DNA of 12,772 nucleotides from WQUF01 sp031549885 (GTDB lineage: Bacteria; Bacillota; Clostridia; Clostridiales; Clostridiaceae). Under the pieces are notes generated by a model, which saw nothing but the letters and a program-made list of their open reading frames with translations, had not been told where the DNA came from and made no database searches. Within the stretch, counting starts at the first letter, position 1. Each line of letters starts with the position of its first letter. Where the stretch lies: NCBI GenBank assembly GCA_031549885.1, contig JAVBPD010000069.1, forward strand, positions 1 through 12,772. The letters run 5' to 3'. Positions 7,920 to 12,772 of this stretch are shown in pieces. The position numbers were made by a program, and so were the translations under genes.

Positions 7920-9044
7920 CTATATTTTATCCTCTTTAGCAATTAATAAAACTTCACCCTCATTATTTCCAAGTTTTTCCCCAGACTTAATTTGAGTTTC
8001 TGCCTCTACAACAACTTTTTCAAGTGACGCTTCTTCACCAATATAAACATAAGGCATTAAAACTGAACTTTTAACAATAGCCCCTTTTTCAATAGTTACC
8101 CCAGGAAATATGACACAATTTTCAACCATTCCATTTATTATACAACCATCATAAATCATTGAATTTTTAACAATAGCATCTTGTCCTATGTACTGTGGTA
8201 TTCTGTTCACAGTTTGAGAATATATTGCCCAATTAGAATCATATAATTTTAAAGTATTTTCTTCTGATAGTAAATCCATATTAGCTTCCCATAAAGATTG
8301 TATAGTACCTACATCTTTCCAATATCCATTAAATCTATATGAAAACATCCTTTTTCCATCTTTTAGCATTGCAGGCAAAATATTTTTACCAAAGTCATGC
8401 TTTGAACCCTCTAAGGCAGCATCTTCTTCAAGATATTTTTTTAAAACACTCCAAGTGAATATATATATGCCCATAGACGCTAGATTATTTTTAGGATTTT
8501 CTGGTTTTTCATCAAATTCATAAATAGATCCATCTTCATTAGTGTTTAATATCCCAAATCTAGATGCTTCTTCAATAGGAACTTCAATAACTGCTATTGT
8601 AACATCTGCCTCTTTCTCTTTATGGTAATCAAGCATTTCATTGTAGTCCATCTTATAAATGTGATCTCCAGAAAGTACTAAAACATAATCAGGTGAAAAA
8701 TTTTCAATATAATCCATGTTTTGATAAATGGCATCTCCAGTTCCTTTATACCATTCTCCACCTGTTTCCCTAACTGAAGGTGGAAGTATTGCAACACCTC
8801 CGTTTGTCCTATCCAAATCCCAATGTCTCCCAATTCCAATGTAGCTATTTAAAACTAAAGGCTCATATTGAGTTAACACTCCAACTGTTGTCATGTTTGA
8901 ATTTGCGCAATTGCTAAGCACAAAATCTATTATTCTATATTTTCCACCAAAATGCACTGCAGGCTTTGCTAACCTCTTTGTAAGGGCTCCAAGCCTTGTC
9001 CCTTTACCACCAGCCAAAATCATAGATACTATTTCTTTACGCAT
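7920..9044 (-). CDS. glgC: Glucose-1-phosphate adenylyltransferase (ADP-glucose pyrophosphorylase)
   Basis: A 374-residue GlgC that makes ADP-glucose and pyrophosphate from ATP and glucose-1-phosphate, the committed step of glycogen synthesis. Seen motifs are AGGKGTRLGALT at 11-22, the AVHFGGKYRIIDF block at 29-41, GTGDAIYQN at 101-109, SGDHIYKMDY at 125-134 with the metal/substrate Asp127, FDEKPENPK at 177-185, and GYWKDVGT at 240-247. A left-handed beta-helix domain follows from about 285. It is the first gene of the operon, with AGAGGTG about 5 nt before the ATG and a gene-free leader of about 300 nt upstream. Unlike the neighbouring GlgD it retains every catalytic landmark, so it should be the active subunit. 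Allosteric control is usual in this family, but no specific effector can be read here. Confidence 0.97.
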   Translation of the reverse strand: MRKEIVSMILAGGKGTRLGALTKRLAKPAVHFGGKYRIIDFVLSNCANSNMTTVGVLTQYEPLVLNSYIGIGRHWDLDRTNGGVAILPPSVRETGGEWYKGTGDAIYQNMDYIENFSPDYVLVLSGDHIYKMDYNEMLDYHKEKEADVTIAVIEVPIEEASRFGILNTNEDGSIYEFDEKPENPKNNLASMGIYIFTWSVLKKYLEEDAALEGSKHDFGKNILPAMLKDGKRMFSYRFNGYWKDVGTIQSLWEANMDLLSEENTLKLYDSNWAIYSQTVNRIPQYIGQDAIVKNSMIYDGCIINGMVENCVIFPGVTIEKGAIVKSSVLMPYVYIGEEASLEKVVVEAETQIKSGEKLGNNEGEVLLIAKEDKI

Positions 9045-9098
9045 ATCAACACCTCTTAATACTTCAAATAAGATATTATTAAAATAATAATGAGAACT

Positions 9099-9119
9099 AA
9101 GTTAAAACAAATTTAACTT
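9099..9119. repeat. Inverted repeat in the glgC leader
   Basis: Perfect 8-bp arms AAGTTAAA and TTTAACTT around a 5-nt centre, lying 55-75 bp upstream of the glgC start. It could be an operator or a weak RNA stem. Its A/T richness means chance is a real alternative. Confidence 0.4.
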
Positions 9120-9292
9120 GATAGATAGATAACTAGTATTTCTTCTAAGATATCACACAGATTTAAATATTTATTTCTAAAACGACTTATATTTTTAGTA
9201 TCCCATAAATTGAATAAAAAATAACTTATATTTCTCAAAATTTTATTAATTTTAAAAGTTATTTATAACCTCCTTTACCGAAATATCTTTTT

Positions 9293-9308
9293 CAAGCTAT
9301 CAAGCTAT
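9293..9308. repeat. Tandem octamer CAAGCTAT x2 upstream of glgC
   Basis: Two exact adjacent copies of CAAGCTAT (ATAGCTTG on the operon strand). It is one of the few G/C-containing repeats in the leader and lies just upstream of the orphan Shine-Dalgarno sequence. It could be a regulator half-site pair. No function is proven. Confidence 0.4.
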
Positions 9309-9349
9309 AAATTTAAATATATTATATACTTAATTTTTTATTTATACTA

Positions 9350-9389
9350 CAAAAAAAAAATAAAAGATATCCTATAAAAGGATATCTTT
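9350..9389 (-). terminator. Rho-independent terminator of the rubrerythrin gene
   Basis: Perfect 10-bp stem AAAGATATCC / GGATATCTTT with a 7-nt loop (9363-9389), followed on the minus strand by a short TTTTA and a run of ten T. It lies directly after the rubrerythrin stop codon and insulates the glycogen operon from it. Confidence 0.9.
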
Positions 9390-9396
9390 ATGTTAT

Positions 9397-9939
9397 TTAT
9401 TTAAAATATCTATCAAGCAGCCCTTTAAAGCCACATCCATGTCTTGCTTCATCTTTGCACATTTCATGTACTGTATCATGAATTGCATCATAGTTTAATT
9501 GTTTTGCAAGAGTAGCTAATTCCTTTTTACCTTCACAAGCACCATGTTCTGCATCAACTCTCATTTGTAAATTTTTCTTTGTTGAATCAGTTAATACTTC
9601 ACCTAATAATTCAGCAAATTTTGATGCATGTTCTGCTTCTTCAAAAGCATATCTTTTATAAGCTTCTGCTATTTCTGGGTAACCTTCTCTGTCAGCTTGC
9701 CTGCTCATTGCTAAATACATTCCAACTTCTGTGCATTCTCCCATAAAGTTAGCTTTTAATCCTTCAATTACTCTTTCATCAACGCCTTTAGCTATTCCAA
9801 TTTTATGCTCATCTGCCCAAGTCATTTCTCCGTCTTGTTTTTCAATAAATTTACTAGAATCTGCTTTACACACTGGGCAAAATTCTGGAATACTTCCTTC
9901 AGCTATATATCCACAAACTGTACAAACATATTTTTTCAT
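9397..9939 (-). CDS. Reverse rubrerythrin (N-terminal rubredoxin plus diiron domain)
   Basis: A 180-residue non-haem iron protein of the reverse rubrerythrin type. In clostridia such proteins act as the terminal component of NADH-dependent hydrogen peroxide and oxygen reduction in the cytoplasm. A rubredoxin-like FeS4 domain comes first, with cysteines C6, C9, C21 and C24 (VCTVCGY and FCPVCK). It is followed by a four-helix ferritin-like domain with diiron-type motifs: E68 in MGECTE, EEAEH at 100-104, DAEHG at 129-133, and DEARH at 163-167. This domain order is the reverse of classical rubrerythrin. The ribosome binding site GGAGG is 6 nt before ATG. The gene is monocistronic, with a good promoter at 9993-10021 and its own terminator. 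A possible PerR-like palindrome lies in the leader. The symbol is left blank because naming varies (rbr3, revRbr). Confidence 0.95.
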   Translation of the reverse strand: MKKYVCTVCGYIAEGSIPEFCPVCKADSSKFIEKQDGEMTWADEHKIGIAKGVDERVIEGLKANFMGECTEVGMYLAMSRQADREGYPEIAEAYKRYAFEEAEHASKFAELLGEVLTDSTKKNLQMRVDAEHGACEGKKELATLAKQLNYDAIHDTVHEMCKDEARHGCGFKGLLDRYFK

Positions 9940-9954
9940 ATTAAACCTCCAATT

Positions 9955-9970
9955 AATAATAATTATTATT
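9955..9970. promoter_or_regulatory. Perfect 16-bp palindrome in the rubrerythrin leader, possible PerR-like operator
   Basis: AATAATAATTATTATT is a perfect palindrome between the predicted transcription start (about 9986) and the ribosome binding site. The window 9957-9971 matches 11 of 14 defined positions of the Bacillus-type PerR box TTATAATNATTATAA. PerR is known to repress reverse rubrerythrins in Clostridium acetobutylicum, so a repressor site here is plausible. A/T-rich chance similarity is the main alternative. Confidence 0.35.
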
Positions 9971-9992
9971 TAATAATCTATTTTCTTTCTTA

Positions 9993-10021
9993 ATTATATA
10001 TTAATGCATTTCATAAATCAA
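9993..10021 (-). promoter_or_regulatory. Sigma-A promoter of the rubrerythrin gene
   Basis: TTGATT and TATAAT are separated by exactly 17 nt on the minus strand, about 54 nt upstream of the rubrerythrin start codon at its nearest edge. Confidence 0.75.
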
Positions 10022-10050
10022 TACTATATATTAAAAAAATTATATAAATT

Positions 10051-10104
10051 AAACAAAAATAGGATACTACATGGATTATCAAACCTTTATAGCACCCTTA
10101 TTTT
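10051..10104 (-). terminator. Rho-independent terminator after the aminotransferase gene
   Basis: Just after the stop codon, the minus-strand arms AAAATAAGGGTGCTAT and ATGTAGTATCCTATTTT can pair with one bulge and several G-U pairs, then run into TTTTTGTTT. The wobble pairs work only in the minus-strand RNA, which supports this direction. Confidence 0.7.
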
Positions 10105-10105
10105 A

Positions 10106-10930
10106 TTAGATATCATTTTTCTTTGCATCTAATATATATTGATTAATTATCTCTTCATATTTCTCTTTTATTTTTGATAATATTTTATTTCTTACATCAA
10201 ATTTAACATCATCTATATAAGAGACAGGTAAAACTTTTGGTGATGTTCCAGTTATAAAACAAGCTTCAAATTCATGAATTTCTTCCTTATTTACCATTCT
10301 TTCTTCAGTTTCAAGCCCTAACTCTTTGCATATTGACATTATCTTTTCACGGGTTATTCCTTTTAAAATTGTTTCCATAGGTGCTGATATAACTCTATTT
10401 CCTTTAATAAACAAAACATTGCTTTTTGAGCCTTCTGTAATTTCATTATCAGAATTTAAAAGAAGCACTTCATATACTGGATTTTCTTCTAACAGTTTAT
10501 TAATTTGCATTCTTAAGCTCTCATTAACAGCTTTTACCCCTGGATTTGGCCTCATAGCTTTATAAGTTATAGTCTTAACACCATCTAAATACATATTTTG
10601 ATCTGGATAGTTATGTTCTATAAAGTAACATAAAAAATATTTTATTTCAGAAAAGCAAAATACAATTTTTACATTGCCCATGTAGCAATTATTTTCCTTG
10701 GTAAGCTTTTTAACAGCTTCTCTTATTTCATCATCGCTAACAAATAATTCTTTTCCACTTTTATTTGAAGATGAATGAAATCTTTTTATATGCTCTTCTA
10801 TGAATAATGGAATTCCTTCTATAACTCTCACTACTTCATATAACTTAACTCCTTCGCTGTTATATTCTAAAAAATCTTCTGATTTTACTACTTTATCATT
10901 TGCTATAAAATATTTATTGATACACTCCAT
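10106..10930 (-). CDS. Class IV (fold type IV) PLP aminotransferase, substrate unknown
   Basis: A 274-residue member of the aminotransferase class IV family, which includes branched-chain (IlvE) and D-amino acid aminotransferases and aminodeoxychorismate lyase (PabC). I place the start at 10930, residue MECINKYF. GGAGG lies 7 nt upstream there, whereas the upstream in-frame ATG at 10957 would itself span that ribosome binding site and overlap the HAD gene. Seen motifs in this numbering are YEVVRVIEGIPLFIEEHIKR at about 31-50, RPNPGVKAV with the probable pyridoxal phosphate lysine K133, ITEGSKSNV at 164-172, LKGITREK at about 189-196 and the GTSPKVLPV block at about 228-236. It lies 4 nt after the HAD phosphatase and shares its transcript, ending at a terminator. 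The substrate cannot be assigned from motifs. Confidence 0.88.
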   Translation of the reverse strand: MECINKYFIANDKVVKSEDFLEYNSEGVKLYEVVRVIEGIPLFIEEHIKRFHSSSNKSGKELFVSDDEIREAVKKLTKENNCYMGNVKIVFCFSEIKYFLCYFIEHNYPDQNMYLDGVKTITYKAMRPNPGVKAVNESLRMQINKLLEENPVYEVLLLNSDNEITEGSKSNVLFIKGNRVISAPMETILKGITREKIMSICKELGLETEERMVNKEEIHEFEACFITGTSPKVLPVSYIDDVKFDVRNKILSKIKEKYEEIINQYILDAKKNDI

Positions 10931-10934
10931 TCGT

Positions 10935-11576
10935 TTACCTCCATTTGAGAATTTCAATATTTGGATGTTTCTTATTGTAATTAATTAAAAATCCTCTTCC
11001 AACTAAATTAAACAGGGGAAGATCAGAAAGTGAGTCTGAAAACATCACGGAATTTTTAAAATCAACTTCTATAGAGTCCTTTTTTATTTCCAAAAGGAGC
11101 CTTTTAACTTTTTCTTCTCCTTTACAGTTTTCACCATCTATAAAATTTGAATACTTTCCATCTATCATTTTTATTTTTGTTCCAATTATTTTATCTACTT
11201 CTTTTATGTTGTATAATTCATTTAAATAAAATTCATAAGAAGCAGAAATTAAATATATTCTGTATCCTTCTCTTTTATATTTTTTTATATATTCTATTGC
11301 ATCATTATAGATTAACTTTGTAAGCTTTTTTTCATAAAATTCTTTTATAATGCTTTGCATATCTTTTTCTTCTATTCCATTTATAAAACCTAAAAAGGAT
11401 TCCTTTGCAGTTTTTGCATTATATATCTTTAGTATGTAAAATAAAGCTGAATAAATACATTTAAAGGCATATTTTATTAATTTAGGATTCTTTTTTAACA
11501 TGAATATAAATAATTCCATTTGAGTTTCACTTTTAGTCAATGTATAATCTACATCAAAAATAGCTAATTTTTCCAT
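10935..11576 (-). CDS. HAD superfamily subfamily IB phosphatase (phosphoserine phosphatase-like)
   Basis: A 213-residue HAD hydrolase. Motif I is DVDYTLT with nucleophile D8 and D10, motif II is LISAS with S111, motif III lysine is K152 in NCKGEEK, and motif IV is SDSLSDLP with D181 and D185. The spacing and the helical cap between motifs I and II fit subfamily IB, which includes phosphoserine phosphatase and many uncharacterised enzymes. Residues 33-52 are notably hydrophobic and could touch the membrane or simply be cap core. The start at 11576 has GGAGG 5 nt upstream. The last codons TGG AGG form the ribosome binding site of the following aminotransferase gene, so the two are co-translated. 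A phosphatase paired with an aminotransferase suggests one small metabolic step, but the substrate is unknown. Confidence 0.88.
   Translation of the reverse strand: MEKLAIFDVDYTLTKSETQMELFIFMLKKNPKLIKYAFKCIYSALFYILKIYNAKTAKESFLGFINGIEEKDMQSIIKEFYEKKLTKLIYNDAIEYIKKYKREGYRIYLISASYEFYLNELYNIKEVDKIIGTKIKMIDGKYSNFIDGENCKGEEKVKRLLLEIKKDSIEVDFKNSVMFSDSLSDLPLFNLVGRGFLINYNKKHPNIEILKWR
10938..10942 (-). promoter_or_regulatory. Start-deciding ribosome binding site of the aminotransferase gene
   Basis: GGAGG lies inside the last two sense codons of the HAD gene, 7 nt before ATG at 10930. It overrules the longer in-frame start at 10957, which has no proper ribosome binding site and would contain this one. 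Confidence 0.85.
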
Positions 11577-11610
11577 TTAATCCTCCAAATTTAAAAGAAT
11601 AATTTAAAAA

Positions 11611-11628
11611 TTTAAGCATATGCTTAAA
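11611..11628. repeat. Perfect 18-bp palindrome TTTAAGCATATGCTTAAA
   Basis: A perfect dyad with a GC-containing core (AAGCATATGCTT), unlike the plain A/T repeats around it. It lies 35-52 bp upstream of the HAD start, in its likely leader, and about 150 bp upstream of the divergent exported-protein gene. It is a good candidate for a dimeric regulator site. Confidence 0.6.
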
Positions 11629-11633
11629 AGATA

Positions 11634-11650
11634 TTGAAGATGTTGAAGAT
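11634..11650. repeat. Direct repeat TTGAAGAT x2, 9-bp period
   Basis: Two exact copies of TTGAAGAT spaced one base apart, directly beside the 18-bp palindrome in the intergenic region between divergent genes. It may be part of the same regulatory patch or a slippage product. Confidence 0.45.
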
Positions 11651-11679
11651 ATTAAAAATCTTTTTAAAATATTCATTTT

Positions 11680-11688
11680 ATTATAACA
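11680..11688 (-). promoter_or_regulatory. Extended -10 promoter candidate for the HAD-aminotransferase unit
   Basis: The minus-strand sequence TGTTATAAT matches the extended -10 form TGnTATAAT. The -35 region is poor (ATATTA at 17-nt spacing). A start near 11673 would give a leader of about 97 nt holding the direct repeat and the palindrome. Confidence 0.45.
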
Positions 11689-11776
11689 GTTTTATCACAA
11701 TTTAATATTAGTATAAATGCATATATCTTAGCTTAATTACTTAAATTAAATTTTAATTAATTTTTAGGAGTTAGAA

Positions 11777-12157
11777 ATGCAATCAAAAAAATTTAATAAG
11801 ATCACTACTGCTTCTGCACTTACTCTGGCTCTTATTGGAAGCATAAGCTTTGCAGTAGGTGTGGATCCTGTTTTAACAGCTTCAAATATTTTAAAAAAAC
11901 CTGTTTATAAAATAAAATCTGATGAAGCTTTAGGAGTGTCACTTGGCCACCAGCTTTTAGCTGCTGGAAAATTTGATGATTTTAAATTGTTGCTTTTAAG
12001 TGATGTTAAATTAAAATTGGGTGAAGCTGTATCTGTTGGTAAATTTGATGAATCTTTTGCAGATAAATTGTATAGAGAAATGAGCTTTAGAGTTCCAAAT
12101 TGGGATGGAAATGGAGATATTTACTCCGCATATGATAGCTCAAACATAAATAAATAA
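11777..12157 (+). CDS. Small exported protein of unknown function
   Basis: A 126-residue protein that I do not recognise. AGGAG 6 nt before the ATG supports the start. The N-terminus looks like a Sec signal peptide: basic residues in MQSKKFNK, a hydrophobic core at about 12-25, and a possible cleavage site after SFA at 26. The mature part of about 100 residues has no cysteine and no second membrane segment, so it is probably secreted or loosely wall-bound. It carries two GKFD motifs 24 residues apart (64-67 and 88-91), hinting at a short duplicated helical unit. The C-terminus is polar and ends in an Asn/Ser/Asp-rich tail after VPNWDGNGD. The gene stands alone, divergent from the HAD gene and with its own terminator. 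Translation is well supported, function is open. Confidence 0.8.
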   Translation: MQSKKFNKITTASALTLALIGSISFAVGVDPVLTASNILKKPVYKIKSDEALGVSLGHQLLAAGKFDDFKLLLLSDVKLKLGEAVSVGKFDESFADKLYREMSFRVPNWDGNGDIYSAYDSSNINK

Positions 12158-12174
12158 ATTATATCTTTATATAT

Positions 12175-12204
12175 AAGCCTCTTGTTTTTTAAGGGGTTTT
12201 TTTT
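12175..12204 (+). terminator. Rho-independent terminator of the exported-protein gene
   Basis: Arms AAGCCTCTT and AAGGGGTTT form a 9-bp stem with two G-U pairs around a 7-nt loop, followed by more T residues (eight T in a row at 12197-12204). It lies 18 nt after the stop codon on the plus strand. Confidence 0.85.
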
Positions 12205-12234
12205 ATCTTACCAAAAAAACATTAATTTATATAC

Positions 12235-12267
12235 AAAAAAATAATAGCACTATTAATTAACAGCGCT
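12235..12267 (-). terminator. Rho-independent terminator of the coiled-coil gene
   Basis: On the minus strand AGCGCTGTT and AATAGTGCT pair over 9 bp with two G-U pairs and a 4-nt loop, then ATTATTTTTTT. It begins 3 nt after the stop codon of the coiled-coil gene and faces the terminator of the convergent gene. Confidence 0.85.
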
Positions 12268-12269
12268 TT

Positions 12270-12524
12270 TTAATTCATTTCATTTGGATTTTTAATTATT
12301 TCAATATCAATATAATTTCCACCAGTAATTTCTTCAACCGCATGAATCTCATTTCTTAAAGCTTTTACAGAACTTGAAAGTTTAAACACTTCAATATTTA
12401 GTTTGTCTATTTCATTTTTTTGTATGTCAGATCTATGTACTATGTCATCAAGCTTTGATTCTAATTTATCAAACCTTAAATCCATTTTCTCGAGCATTTG
12501 TAATATTTTTTCATCATTATTCAT
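12270..12524 (-). CDS. Small coiled-coil protein of unknown function
   Basis: An 84-residue, charged protein that I cannot assign to a characterised family. Similar short coiled-coil proteins are common in clostridia. The start is placed at 12524 (MNNDEK). GGAGG lies 8 nt upstream there, and the longer in-frame ATG at 12578 falls inside the -35 element of its promoter. Residues about 5-63 show heptad-like spacing of Leu, Ile, Met and Val (ILQMLEKMDLRFDKLESKLDDIV and onwards, listed in part), predicting one long coiled coil and probably self-association. The last 20 residues are more mixed (GGNYIDIEIIKNP). There is no signal peptide, membrane segment or cysteine. The gene is monocistronic, with its own promoter and terminator. 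No partner is suggested by the neighbours. Confidence 0.75.
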   Translation of the reverse strand: MNNDEKILQMLEKMDLRFDKLESKLDDIVHRSDIQKNEIDKLNIEVFKLSSSVKALRNEIHAVEEITGGNYIDIEIIKNPNEMN

Positions 12525-12548
12525 TTTTATAACCTCCAACTTAAATAT

Positions 12549-12578
12549 ATTATAATTTAAAATACTATTTACTTTCAA
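12549..12578 (-). promoter_or_regulatory. Sigma-A promoter of the coiled-coil gene
   Basis: TTGAAA and TATAAT with 18-nt spacing on the minus strand. Transcription would begin near 12542, leaving a leader of about 18 nt before the start codon at 12524. This rules out the longer reading frame from 12578. Confidence 0.75.
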
Positions 12579-12674
12579 TCTCTAAATTTCTTTTTATAAA
12601 AATTTTAAATTTATGTCATATTATTAAATACCTATAAATATACTTTATTAAAACAATTAATTTGAGGTATATAA

Positions 12675-12772
12675 ATGGCCAATTTATCAATTGATGATCT
12701 TGCCAAATCCATGAAAGCCATGGGTATGAATGTTGAATTTTATGATGGCGATATTTTGCTTCCAACTGCTCG
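12675..12772 (+). CDS. Unidentified protein, N-terminal 32 codons only (runs off right edge)
   Basis: ATG at 12675 follows GAGGT by about 6 nt, and the frame stays open to the edge. The visible start, MANLSIDDLAKSMKAMGMNV and on to about DGDILLPTA, is amphipathic and has no signal peptide. It is too short for me to recognise a family. Its codons are somewhat richer in G and C than the neighbours. A weak TATAAA or TATACT promoter may lie at about 12630-12650, but no good -35 is visible. Confidence 0.6.
   Translation, partial: MANLSIDDLAKSMKAMGMNVEFYDGDILLPTA

Larger units (their letters stand above)
9045..9349 (-). other. Gene-free leader upstream of the glg operon
   Basis: This stretch separates the rubrerythrin terminator from glgC and must carry the promoter and 5' leader of the glycogen operon. 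I see no convincing sigma-A promoter. The best candidate is a weak TTGTAG / TATATA pair with 18-nt spacing at about 9323-9352, which overlaps the terminator U-tract. It contains a strong but orphan Shine-Dalgarno sequence (AAAGGAGG at 9269-9276) with no ATG, GTG or TTG at proper distance. It also holds an 8-bp tandem repeat and an A/T-rich inverted repeat. No known riboswitch could be recognised by eye. Confidence 0.5.

Noticed and set aside
9113..9238. Possible 41-residue gene from TTG in the glgC leader
   Set aside because: No ribosome binding site at correct distance from the TTG (the strong one is about 29 nt away), no ATG, and a frame of this length occurs easily by chance in A/T-rich DNA. 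It is kept only as part of a finding, not as a gene.
9061..9396. Known riboswitch or T-box upstream of glgC
   Set aside because: I looked for conserved riboswitch cores and a T-box sequence and saw none. The stems present are short and A/T-rich.
6832..10988. Plus-strand open frames opposite glgD, glgC, rubrerythrin and the aminotransferase
   Set aside because: All are antisense to genes with clear motifs and none has a proper start signal.
11646..11665. Weak hairpin AAGAT / ATCTT followed by T residues on the plus strand
   Set aside because: Only a 5-bp A/T-rich stem and no plus-strand gene upstream that would need it.
11689..11718. Promoter for the exported-protein gene with TATAAA at 11712
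   Set aside because: The -10-like element is fair, but no acceptable -35 is found at 16-18 nt spacing and no extended -10 is present.

Overview
The window looks like a chromosomal stretch of an anaerobic, low-GC Clostridium-type bacterium (Bacillota). The evidence is a strongly AT-rich base composition with AT-ending codons, strong GGAGG-type ribosome binding sites, a GlgC/GlgD pair of ADP-glucose pyrophosphorylase proteins, and a reverse rubrerythrin with an N-terminal rubredoxin domain. No rRNA, tRNA, CRISPR array, insertion sequence or phage gene was seen.

Positions 1-9044 hold a tightly packed minus-strand operon for storage glucan (glycogen, called granulose in clostridia), read right to left: glgC, glgD, glgA, glgP, a cytoplasmic GH13 alpha-glucanase, and the 5' part of a sixth gene that runs off the left edge. 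Gaps are only 9-19 nt, and two ribosome binding sites overlap the preceding stop codon. GlgC with GlgD makes ADP-glucose, GlgA polymerises it, GlgP releases glucose-1-phosphate, and the GH13 enzyme probably trims or debranches. No branching enzyme (glgB) is present here. The sixth gene is the main surprise. It reads as a class III GH38 alpha-mannosidase scaffold in which the zinc-binding and nucleophile motifs are replaced, so it is probably a pseudoenzyme co-expressed with glycogen metabolism.

Positions 9045-9349 are a gene-free leader upstream of glgC with an orphan Shine-Dalgarno sequence, an inverted repeat and a small tandem repeat. Next come a reverse rubrerythrin gene with its own promoter, terminator and a possible PerR-like palindrome, and a two-gene minus-strand unit of a HAD-IB phosphatase and a class IV aminotransferase. 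The aminotransferase start is best placed at 10930, because its ribosome binding site lies in the last codons of the HAD gene.

The right end (11577-12772) has an intergenic region with a perfect 18-bp palindrome, an unrecognised small exported protein on the plus strand, a convergent small coiled-coil protein on the minus strand (each with a terminator), and the first 32 codons of an unrecognised plus-strand gene cut by the right edge.

All family calls rest on motifs recognised by eye; no database search or folding program was run.
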